A DNA stretch of 64,000 bases from Arthrinium phaeospermum (lineage: Eukaryota > Ascomycota > Sordariomycetes > Amphisphaeriales > Apiosporaceae). A program made the translations under genes and the position numbers. Under the pieces are notes generated by a model. That model saw only the letters and a list, made by a program, of their open reading frames with translations, ran no database searches and was not told where the DNA came from. Positions 1-9,104 of the stretch are shown here, in pieces. The DNA lies in NCBI GenBank assembly GCA_006503535.1, contig QYRS01000002.1:5084001-5148000 (forward strand), given 5' to 3'. Each line of letters starts with the position of its first letter. Position 1 is the first letter of the stretch.

Positions 1-1010
1 TGGACATGGAAGTCCGTCATGGCCACATGATCCAGAAAGCACGCCTCGCAGATCCACAGTTCTTCGTCTTGTCCAACTCGGGTGAATCGGTCAGTGTTGG
101 ATGTTGTCACCATCCTGCCTTTGCACTCCGAGGCTCGAAGTCGCTGCCTCACAGCAGCAAGGAAGTCCGTCCACTCATTGCTTCTCGCGAAGGCGTCTAA
201 TGCACGTTGGATGTAGCGAATGCTTAAGATGCACTTCTTGTTCTCGTCGTCATCGTCAGCGGTTTCAGAGGCTATCTCTTCGAATTTATCCGCAAAAGCC
301 GTGCCTGCGACACGATCCTCGTAGCAGGCTTCGCAGCACTCCACCTTTCCCAGTTCCTCCTCATCGTAAGTAGCCCAGGGTCGATCTTCTCTGGACTTTT
401 CCAAGTTGCTAACTTCGGGACAGTCCGGTGTCGCTTTTCGGCGATTCGCGAACTCGATTAGGCTATCCACACTCTGGTCTCGGACCGCACGCGGCCAGAG
501 AACGGATACGACTCGCGGAACCCAGAATCGGCAACGCGACGGGGCGCCAGCTGGGGGCGTGAAGCTTTCAAATGCATGCGCAAGAGAAGAGCCCTTGATG
601 TGCGATACGTAGCATCGAGAGCAGGCGAGGAAGTCTTTTTGCGCCGAGAGTCGATGCCAGACGGTGGGATAATAGAGGGTCTTGTCTTCCGGGCACTGAA
701 ACAGAACATCGTTTGGTGGACCGTTCGCTCTTATTATCGGCATGCGACTTGCTGTTGAGCGGGTTTTGGGACTGGGAGTCTGATCGAAAGGGGGCAACCA
801 GCTGATTCTGACAGGTACTTCGTGAACTGTCCTCCTTTTGGTCTCGGGAGACTCGGTCCATGTTCGGGGCAATCCAGTTGACGTAGAACTCGACGACGCC
901 TCGGTGGATTCTTTTGAAGCGGGTGGCGTATGGTACTCCTCAGGAGAGTCTGCGCTTGATGTCGGCGAGACGTCGTCTTCCTTTCTTTTATCGAGGTCAA
1001 GCTGAGGCAT
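1..1010 (-). CDS. Hypothetical cysteine-pair protein, 3' end cut by window edge
   Basis: One open frame runs from an ATG at 1008-1010 down to base 1 (at least 336 codons) without a stop, so the C-terminus lies outside the window. The first 90 residues are Ser/Thr/Pro-rich and look disordered. The rest is ordered and carries spaced cysteine pairs: CSRC near residue 138, CEAC around residue 237, and CEAC in the context LWICEACFLDHVAM near residue 322. These could bind zinc (inference). Trp-rich patches such as FWVPRVVSVLW lie between them. It reads like a lineage-specific fungal protein, and I cannot name the family. The frame's continuity, the conserved-looking motifs and the absence of introns support a real gene. 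Confidence 0.75.
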   Translation of the reverse strand, partial: MPQLDLDKRKEDDVSPTSSADSPEEYHTPPASKESTEASSSSTSTGLPRTWTESPETKRRTVHEVPVRISWLPPFDQTPSPKTRSTASRMPIIRANGPPNDVLFQCPEDKTLYYPTVWHRLSAQKDFLACSRCYVSHIKGSSLAHAFESFTPPAGAPSRCRFWVPRVVSVLWPRAVRDQSVDSLIEFANRRKATPDCPEVSNLEKSREDRPWATYDEEELGKVECCEACYEDRVAGTAFADKFEEIASETADDDDENKKCILSIRYIQRALDAFARSNEWTDFLAAVRQRLRASECKGRMVTTSNTDRFTRVGQDEELWICEACFLDHVAMTDFHV

Positions 1011-1430
1011 GGCTTTGCTCGCGCTGTGGTAAGGATGGGCACAATATGTGTTTGAATTCCAGAGGGGGCTACGTTGGTTATGACTTATATAGCTCACTGG
1101 TGTATCTAGTGTTGATGATGTAAATTCAGAAAGGTGCTCCGTGCTTTCAGGTCCAGATAGCTATTTTATATCACATCTAGATTCTGTGAATTCAGTTGAG
1201 CCTAGGGACTTTTTCTATGCACTGCGTCATATGCAGAACGTAGAACATATGCCATGTGATACACACGAGGCTTATAGCAAAGTAATTCAATAGATCCAGT
1301 CAATCCTGTAAGGCGCTCATACTTCAAGGCCACAGTCATAATTCTTCTCCTCCCTTTCTTTCAGTGAATCCCAACTGTGTATTCGTATAGATCCGATAAT
1401 ACCGATCCTCATCCAAAAACAGATCAAGGC
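1011..1430. other. Intergenic, upstream of the left-edge gene
   Basis: No coding frame or RNA gene is visible. It is the divergent 5' flank of the left-edge gene, and its distal end holds the mutated C-terminal remains of the glycosyltransferase pseudogene. Confidence 0.5.
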
Positions 1431-1539
1431 TCTGTCTCACTGAGGCCCACGTTTATACTCGATCCGGTTCGCGAAGTCGAAGCAGTCGTGCCAGACGGGA
1501 AGGACGATGTAGAGGACGCCGGCACTATTTAAGCAAGTA

Positions 1540-1599
1540 AGATCAACCCCCCCCTTACGCACCACCCCGGTCACGCACCGGCCATCACCACCAAAAACA
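1540..1599 (+). repeat. Left terminal inverted repeat
   Basis: Sixty bases match the reverse complement of 2257-2316 except for a short indel/substitution patch after the C-run (CCCCCCCC-TTA versus CCCCCC-TACTG). Both arms then share CGCACCACCCCGG and the following stretch down to AAAAACA. Confidence 0.88.
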
Positions 1600-2256
1600 C
1601 CCGATTTCAACCACGTGTATCTCAATACTTTTATATTAAAATAATATATTAAAAAATTCTATTAAATTAAGAAAAATTCGGAGATTAAGATATGAGTTTT
1701 AAAAGAATTCTAAAAAATCGGGATCCACTTTAAATTTTAATTTAAAATTTCTCCCGCAAAATTTCGCATTTTCTATTTTAATAGATATAAATATTTCTAA
1801 AAATTAAAAATTATAAAAAAATACAGAAAAAATTAAAGAATATTATATTTAAATCCCGAGTTTAAAATATTAACGTAATATTTTAATATTTAGGTTTAAA
1901 ATATTTTCTATAGAAAAATATTCTCCACTTTTCATTTTTCTTAAATAACTTAACGAATAAATTTTTTTAAAGAAAACGGGTTATACATTCGAGTCCGGAT
2001 TAAAAATTAGAATATTAAAGATATATAGTTTAATTAAATAATTAAATAATTCCCTTTATTTTTAAAGATTTATTTTTACTAGTATTTCTAATATATTTTA
2101 AAATTTTAAAATCTAACGTTGAAATTCTCCACTTTATAATTTTTTTAATTTTTTTAAAATTAAATTCCCTCGACGAATTTAAATCGCATTTTTAAAACAT
2201 CTCTTATTTTATTTTTATTATTTTATTTCGATTTTCTACGAGTAGGCTGAAAATGC

Positions 2257-2316
2257 TGTTTTTGGTGGTGATGGCCGGTGCGTGACCGGGGTGGTGCGCA
2301 GTAGGGGGGTTGATCT
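2257..2316 (-). repeat. Right terminal inverted repeat
   Basis: Partner arm of 1540-1599. It keeps its GC content and its CpA dinucleotides although the adjacent core is very AT-rich. Confidence 0.88.
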
Positions 2317-3604
2317 TATTGTTAGCCATGTTATTTGACTCGGGCAAGATAAATTGCTGACGCATACATAGGAGAGCCAACTTATCTGACAGCTTCTAAG
2401 AACGAGTTGGCACCACCGTGGTGCACTAAGCATATGATGCTAGGTTCTGCCAGGATCGCCGGCGGCTCCGGAAGCCAGGGGACGATCCGCACTCGGTCGC
2501 TTTCGAATTCCTCCAGTAACACGTCGTGGATGCGGCTACAATTCCCGGGGGCGCCGTACTGGCCGCGCTTGGTCCGCTTCCAGAGGGCTTGTAGGCTCGC
2601 TCCGCTGACCATCGTCACTCTTTCGCGAGTTTTTGTTTCTTTTCATTCTCGTTGTTATCCGAGCAGTAACTGCTGTGTCATTAGTGGTTTCTTCTAGAGC
2701 CTGTGAAGCTCGGTCAAAAAACCCTCGCAGCGAGCGGGCGATCTCCAGGGCGTCAGTTGTCACTTGACCCCCGGGGGTAGGAATCGGTTCAGGAGGTTCA
2801 GGGTCAGGGGCGTCGCGGTTTGGCGGGTGTGCTGGCGCACGTATGCCGACAGGTTCTTCGTGAGTTGGGCGACAATGATGTAGAGGACGATGTAGAGCAT
2901 GAAGTAGACGCCGAGGGTGATGAGATACCAGGGAAGAGGATATGGTAGACCGCATACCAAATTGCTGTAAGAAATCAAAGAGTGGTTAATCGTTGGGTTT
3001 CATTACAGAAGAGTTCCATCTGGATTGTTTCCACTCACTCTGGGTATCTCCAAAACGCCTGGCCCCACGGCTGGAACAATGTCGAAAAGTCTGATGGTGT
3101 TGGGGGCCAGTATGCAAAACTTGATCTTGGTATGTACGCACGCCGTAACGGCGGGCGAGGGGGCCAGGTCAACAGCTCTCACGTCGGGCTTGACTTCTTC
3201 CAAAGACAGGGCGTGGACCGCTTCGAAGATGACGACAAACTCGGGGCCGTCCCAGGGCGATGTCAGGCAAAGCAGTAAGCGCAGAAGCTTGGGCGTGTTG
3301 AAGAAGCCCGGCCGCAGTCCGTTGTGCTACTCTAGGCGCAGTTCGTCGTGAACATGTCGGTCCCCTGGATGCGGTGGAAGATTAACGGTATGGCCCCGGG
3401 GTACTGCTGGGTTGCGTAATCGGATGCGGAGCGGACCAGGTCGGCGAGCGGGCCGATGGAGGCTAAATGCACCTTGACCTCGCCTCGGTACAGCTCTGCT
3501 AGGGTGTGGGCCACTGCTACGTGCACGCTGAATTGGCCATATTCGGAGTTGGAGAGGAGTAGGACTCGTTGTCTTGACTTGGAGGCAATGCTCAAGTTAG
3601 TCAC

Positions 3605-5453
3605 CTTTTCCCCTCTCCTCCTTGAGGTATTCTACAGCAGCATTATTTTACATGATGATCAGCCCGAAACTTGCGTTGCTGCAACTTCCCGCTGACAGGG
3701 GAAGATCATTCGTGATGCGCTTTGACAATGTAACCGTATCGCAGAAACGGTTGGCTGTCACGAGGCCTTGGCATTTATCCGGATCCGCGCCATCTGGCCC
3801 GCGGATGTCGCCATACAGTCTCCTCCGTGCCCGGTTAACGGGTTATGCCAAGACTGGCACCCAGATATATATTTTCTTGTCTCTCAAGGGGAACAATCTC
3901 CCCCACCGAGCCGATCCTCTCTATCGCGTCATGCTAGCTTCAACACATGCTATTCTGCATACGTGCATGGCTTCATACTTTAGTATGCAGTGTGATACTT
4001 CGTATATAGGAGCGAATTGTCGTCCTCTTCTCTCGATTGGAATGATCTGCGTCGACTTTCGGAGAAAGCCATTGCAATATCCCGCTTGGGGGTTATATTC
4101 AACTACATTCCCGTTACGTGGAGCATTCTACTCATTTCTCCTTATCTTCATTTTGTCTCTCGGACATACACGGCGACTGATTTTATATGTAGCTTACTCA
4201 GTCCAAAGGTCCCCTTTCCTGCAAGTTTTGTTTTCTGTTAGGAACTTATTCCATGCATCCTGGGTACGGACTTGTGGTCGACCTTTGCAAAATGGCCAAA
4301 GCCAGATCAGGCCTCTGAATGATCTCGGCTTCTTTGCTGGTATGTATGGTGTGAAATAAGAGCTCATGTTCACCTCTAGTTTGATCTTCGACATGCCAAA
4401 TCATTTCAAGTCAAACCCCCAAAGTCCCAGCATGGATCAAGCCATATAAAAGGGAGAATCATCCCTCCTATTGTGTTCAAACTTGTAGAATAGCGGGATC
4501 GCCTCTCGATTTGACTGTATATGAATCGATTGAATGTCAGGTTACGTAACCAAGTTGATCGCGTCTGGGCTCCTGTTACAGTCAGCCGCAACATGCATGA
4601 TTCAGAAACTGTGTATCTGACATAGAAGGCAGAATGAATTGGAAATACCATAGTTCAATCGGAATATTCACGTCGTGCATTTATCCAAGACATTTCAAAT
4701 CTTGCGGTGGAGATTGTACCAATCTTACATACAGAACGTACAGAATACGACCACTGGCCCAGGTTGCGTTTCCACCTCCGCAAAACACCTACATTCCCCT
4801 ACCAATCATATCCACACCAGTCGGGGAATTTGTGCTGTGCTAGGTGTGCCATATTTTTCATATCAGTTCGTCGGTTTGTCCTTCCCTCTCTATCGCTCTC
4901 TTCTTCTTCTTTGATTGCAGGGTCAAAGTGAGTCGCAAGCTTCGTTGCCGTCGACATTGGTGCTAGGGATATTTGGGTCACGTGGGCCTGGATTGGAAGC
5001 GAATTCTGGCTTTCGGGGCTTCGTGTCTGCCTTGCGCTTGGCGCCGACGCTCGACCAACCAAAAATTCGGCAGCAGCGTCGAAGCCCATCCCCACTTCCG
5101 GGCCTTGTCACCCTCACTCAGCAAACAACTCTGTTCAGTTTTTCCGTTTGCCTCTGGTCGACGGGAAAATCAACCCCTTCCGAGGACAAAAGCTCTCAAT
5201 TCCACTCAGTTTTCGAGTTTTTGACTCACCTTTGAGTCACGCTGTCTCGGCTTCAGAAGTCTCCAGCGTTCGCAGGCCGCACTTGAGTCTCGAATGGTCG
5301 CGGGTTAGCTTGCCTGCTACCACGTACCCCAGTTCTTACCTCCAATTCCATTTCTGCCCCGGACGTACCTACATAGTGGACCATCAGCTTCCTGCCAGGC
5401 TCTCTTTCCGGACTCCTTAGTTCCCCGTCTGCCGTCACTCCTCGCCCGCCACC
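3605..5453. other. Intergenic, 1.85 kb
   Basis: Shared upstream region of the decayed glycosyltransferase (leftward) and the CCCH gene (rightward). The last 600 bases are pyrimidine-rich, as is usual before fungal start codons, and end in a good initiation context (GCCACCATGG). A 245-codon open frame (3622-4359) begins at TTG and lacks recognisable motifs, so I do not call it. Confidence 0.5.
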
Positions 5454-7640
5454 ATGGACATCCGCAATGAGGCCGAGATGGCCATTGGCGACACTCAAGC
5501 TGTCTTGCAAGACGCCACCGCCTGGATGGGCAACTTTATCGCCACCGACCAGCGCAAGGACAAGATTATCCAGGTAGGTCATCACAACACCACGCCTCAC
5601 CTCTTGCCGGCCTCGTCTACAATCTTGATGTTGTATGCGTACATTGGCCTGTCGCCACTGCTCAATCTGGGGTTTGCATGGAGCGTACTTGCCCCAATGG
5701 TGCCGCCAGCGTACTATCCACAAGTGGCGTTGTGGCTGTTTATCGACCTACCATGCTGCCAAAACCTTCCCATTTCCCCGGTGCTTCACGGCGATGTTGG
5801 CTAATTTGCAACGATAGGAACTCCTTCGGAGATTAGAGGATACTGAGGATACAATGAACCAGCTAAGGGGGGATCTTGCTGCTGAGCGCAAGTCCCGCCG
5901 CGATTATCAAATGGAGTCGGACAAGTCCGGCAATGATTTGAAACGGCTCGAGCAGAAGATTGTCCGTAATACCATATCTACTCCTCTTGAGGCCTTGAAC
6001 CTAACCATCTTGACAGAAAGATGGCTCTTTTATCGCGATTCTTATAGATGGCGACGGAGCCAAGTTTGCCGACCAGTATCTTCGAAGCCCGTTAGAAGGC
6101 GGCCCTGTGGCTGCGCAGGCTATCAAACAGGCCGTTCGCGATTACTTACAGACGGATGACCATGATTTCAGCTCTGAGGACATTCCCATCATCGTGCGTG
6201 CCTACGCCAACCTCAACGACCTGGCCAAGTCTCTTCGCCTATCCAACGTCATCGACCGTGACGAAGACATGCGAACCTTTGCCGAACAGTTCACCAACAG
6301 CAGAGCTGAGGTCGACTTTGTCAATGTTGGTCGCGGAAAGGAGAATGCGGATTCCAAACTACGCAAAATGCTCAACCATTATCTAAGAAATCTTCAGTGT
6401 AAGAAGATCTTTGTTGCATGCTGCCATGACAACGGCTATCTCCAGTACGTATCAGAGTATCCTTCACGTCCCAATACTTTGACAGTACATGCAAAGCAGA
6501 ACATTGCACACAATATTGCTGTCCGGAGAAGACGGTAGCTGACTTCTTCCATCACAGTGATCTCCGAGAATATAGTGACTATCCCGAACTCCGCAATAGG
6601 ATTGTCTTAGTTGAGACCACCCCTGCCGAACAGGGCTTTAGTACGTATAAGCGCCTAATCCTCCCGTTCTCGTCCAGCCTCGTATGGAAACTTGGCCTTT
6701 CTCCCTGCTGCAAGGAAAGCTGCCGGTTCCTCGCATATTTGCCATCTCCTATATGTTTCTTGTGCACGGTTGCTGACCAACGATCCGTGTAGAGCAACTC
6801 CCATTTGATCTTACCAGCTTTAGCAAGGTCTTTCGATCAAATACTCTATTGAACGAAAGCAAAAGGGCACCTGCTTCGTTCTCCACTAGCAGTCTTCCCA
6901 TCCACCCCTTTCCTCCTCCTGCGGCTCAGCCAGACTATGGAAGCCAGCGAGGGCTGGCTGTCATGTCTCCCGACAAGCAAATGCCTCCGCCGGTCCCTGC
7001 GGCCACCCCGCCCTTCACGGACTCAACTGTATCGACACCCGCCACCATGCACGCAGACGCCGAACCGCAGCTTGCACAGCTTACGCGTACTGCCAGTGTC
7101 CTTAGCTCGGGAAATGGAGGAGTCTCTATCAGCTACGCTAAAGCCGGTGGCTCTGATAGTCTCCAAAATATCGATATTGCGGCGAAGCCGAAGAAGCTGA
7201 CCAAGACGATTATTTTCAACGCCGATGGCCACCGAATAGATCCTCCCACAAAGCACCCAGCCAACACACCAGCCCAGGTTACGTATCAGTCCAAGCTCGA
7301 GAAGGTTAACCCTAACGCATTCTGCAACGACCACTACCTCGTTGGCAAGTGCAAACGCCTCAACTGCGAGCGCATTCATAATGTGGAGTTGAGTCCTCAG
7401 GAGGTGGCTATACATCGTTACAAAGCGCGCACCAGTGTTTGCCCCCGCGGACCGATCGAGTGTTTCGACTACGATTGCTACCTGAGTCATCACTGTCTCA
7501 AAGATCCTCGATGCACGAGAGGCTCCGGCTGCAAGTTTACCAATACCGAATGGGGCAACCTGCATCTCGACACCAACGAAAAGCTTACACCTAGCCTGCG
7601 CTGGACTGATGGCATTGACTTTCCCGATCGACTGGATTAA
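5454..7640 (+). CDS. CCCH zinc-finger protein with DUF7923-like domain, 5 exons
   Basis: Exons 5454-5573, 5818-5961, 6017-6444, 6558-6640 and 6793-7640 give 540 aa. The second intron could instead use donor 5966 and acceptor 6020, which keeps the length and changes one or two residues. Residues 1-88 are charged and helical, likely coiled coil. Exon 3 starts a conserved block FIAILIDGDGAKF that continues through VRAYANL and KKIFVACCHDNGYL, typical of fungal proteins annotated as DUF7923 plus CCCH fingers. A Pro/Ser-rich linker follows. The C-terminus holds CCCH-type fingers: C-x8-C-x4-C-x3-H (CNDHYLVGKC..NCERIH), C-x6-C-x4-C-x3-H (CPRGPIEC..CYLSH) and a third looser cysteine group. RNA or DNA binding is inferred; the precise role is unknown. 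Confidence 0.88.
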
Positions 7641-8658
7641 GTCTCGATATACTTTCTTGCACCAATGCTCTGGCATTGGCACTGGCTGATGGTTCGGCCG
7701 TGCACTGTCATGTTGAACCATCTAGGCCCTTGTTTAAAAATCTTTCTCTTGATGCGAGTCAAGGGGGTTTCTTTTCTTTCCATCGCCCATTTTCAGGTCC
7801 CTCAACACAGTATGCTACTTCTACAGGGAAATGTTTACAAAATGCGTTTGGCTTGAGATTGACGACGAAGGTAGCTAGGGCGAACCTCTGGTCGAGCAAC
7901 CGTGGAACGTTAGGCACCATGGCGGTGTTCCTGCGGCGTCGTGTGCCTTCAGAGGTCAGCTTATTTCTGCTATGTACTATGGAGGTTGAAAATGCCGCTT
8001 TGGGTCACATTTCTACTACATAATGACCCTTTACTTTATAAGATGAATACAAATTGTTAGTCATCTAAAATCTGACAACGCAACACTGGTTAAGACAGCT
8101 GGTATAGCATTTCCTCTTCTCCGTATACTGTGCACAGCCACTCCAGGGAAAGTATGCATCGCTTATGGCTCACAGCAAGAGAGCTAAGCCACTTCAAGGA
8201 TCAATGCAATCGACCTCTCAGGAGGCTGTATTGTGGAAGCAGGCAAACAGAGACGACTGCTTCCCCGCATGATCCCACCATGTCAGCAATGCTACTATGA
8301 ACATTGACCAGCCACTGGGGATAAATCAACGTTGCGTACAAGTAAATGTCGTGAGCATATGCATTAGTCATCTCGGCTACAAGCGAGGAACGGAGTATAT
8401 CATTTCATGTGGTGAAGGGAATAGGGAATCTATCTATATATGGGGCTCCGATAAGATAAACCGACGGCTTATCGACCAGGCCGACTCGCTCTTCTATGAA
8501 CAAGTATCTTAAGGGGTAACTTGCGCCCACCAAACCAAGCAGCTCGGCCATGTTTTCATTGCTATCTTCACGTCCATCTAGCTAAGTTGCCCATCTCCAC
8601 TCTCGCCTGTCGCCCTCCGGAATATAAATCGACTCAAGTGCGTCTGAATTCAACACCA
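7641..8658. other. Intergenic with 3' UTR of the CCCH gene
   Basis: No coding frame with supporting motifs is seen. The last 100 bases are the 5' flank of the tRNA-Phe gene. Confidence 0.5.
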
Positions 8659-8695
8659 GCGGACATAGCTCAGTTGGGAGAGCGCCAGACTGAAG

Positions 8696-8715
8696 ATCCA
8701 AAACTTCATCAGCCT
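8696..8715 (+). other. Canonical tRNA intron (position 37/38)
   Basis: This 20-nt insertion sits directly 3' of the base after the anticodon. Its internal CTTCA is complementary to the anticodon-loop TGAAG, giving the helix expected for cleavage by the fungal tRNA splicing endonuclease. Confidence 0.85.
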
Positions 8716-8731
8716 ATCTGGAGGTCGTGTG

Positions 8732-8794
8732 GTAAGCAAACCATTGTTTACACTTGAATATTATCGGAGTCGGTTAACTAACAAGACTCTATAG
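8732..8794 (+). other. 63-nt spliceosomal-type intron inside the tRNA T arm
   Basis: It starts GTAAGC, holds a consensus branch site CTAAC at 8778-8782, and ends CTCTATAG, with 13 nt from the branch A to the end. These are the signals and spacing of the protein-gene introns in this window. Removing it exactly rejoins GTGTG to TTCAATCCACAC, a perfect T stem-loop. Its terminal G also keeps the B-box core GTTCAATCC intact in the unspliced gene. Confidence 0.75.
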
Positions 8795-8822
8795 TTCAAT
8801 CCACACTGGCCGCAGTCATTGA

Positions 8823-8831
8823 TTTTTTTTT
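8823..8831 (+). terminator. Pol III terminator of tRNA-Phe
   Basis: Nine consecutive T residues begin nine bases after the discriminator base, and a second T5 run follows. Confidence 0.85.
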
Positions 8832-9104
8832 CTTTTTGAATTGTTAAACAGCGGGTATTTCCAGGAAAACATGACAATGGGTTGACGACTTCTTTTACTA
8901 GCTGCTTGCATGGCTACATACACAATGAAGGCTGCCATTTTTCTTTGTGATATGCATTCCACGAACCATGGGGGGATAACCAGACAGACCCCTTTGTCTT
9001 TAACATAGGCGAGAAGAGTCATCGTGTGCAACGAAAATACAGGGTTAGCTATTGGGTCACAATTAATTATCTCTTGTTCACGACGAACACGTCCTTGAGG
9101 CAGC

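Larger units (their letters stand above)
1540..2316. mobile_element. 777-bp TIR element with TA duplication (MITE-like, Tc1/mariner-type target)
   Basis: Two nearly identical 60-bp arms in opposite orientation (1540-1599 and 2257-2316) bound the element, each starting AGATCAACCCCCC at the outer end. A TA dinucleotide flanks each side (1538-1539 and 2317-2318), as expected for Tc1/mariner-type insertion. The 657-bp core is almost only A and T and has no coding frame, so the element is non-autonomous or a decayed remnant. It sits inside what was an intron of the glycosyltransferase gene, between a GCTAAC branch site and the acceptor TTAAATAG (minus strand). Confidence 0.82.
1437..3604 (-). pseudogene. 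UDP-glycosyltransferase pseudogene, split by a TIR element
   Basis: Pieces of a fungal UDP-glucuronosyl/glucosyltransferase appear in order on the minus strand. They are the N-terminus with VLLLSNSEYGQFSVHVAVAHTL (3604-3332), a middle part LRPGFFNTPKLLRLL...EAVHAL..VKPD (about 3320-3060), a hydrophobic stretch YPLPWYLITLGVYFMLY (about 2960-2760), the sugar-donor motif VHHGGANSFLEAV (2410-2390), and VLPVWHDCFDFANRIEY (about 1500-1450). The last two normally sit side by side but here are separated by the inserted element. The gene is dead: an in-frame TAG plus frameshift lies near 3330, another frameshift near 3090, about 70 residues before the IARSLR segment are missing or scrambled, a splice donor reads ATAAGT, and the C-terminus ends early. 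Intact relatives glycosylate sterols or small hydrophobic molecules (family knowledge). Confidence 0.85.
8659..8814 (+). tRNA. tRNA-Phe (GAA) with an anticodon intron and a second, T-arm insertion
   Basis: The mature parts fold as a 73-nt tRNA-Phe. They are the acceptor strand GCGGACA (8659-8665), D stem GCTC/GAGC, anticodon stem CCAGA/TCTGG, anticodon GAA at 8692-8694, variable AGGTC, T stem GTGTG (8727-8731)/CACAC (8802-8806), T loop TTCAATC (8795-8801), acceptor strand TGGCCGC and A73 at 8814. One acceptor pair (5-68, A-G) is mismatched. The usual intron after position 37 is 8696-8715 (20 nt), and its CTTCA pairs with TGAAG of the anticodon loop. A second insertion, 8732-8794, splits the T arm after position 53. 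A run of nine T residues (8823-8831) is a Pol III terminator. It is functional only if the second insertion is removed; otherwise it is a tRNA pseudogene. Confidence 0.85.

Noticed and set aside
1600..2256. Mitochondrial DNA insertion as source of the AT-rich stretch
   Set aside because: It is bounded exactly by inverted repeats and a TA duplication and shows no mitochondrial gene or tRNA.
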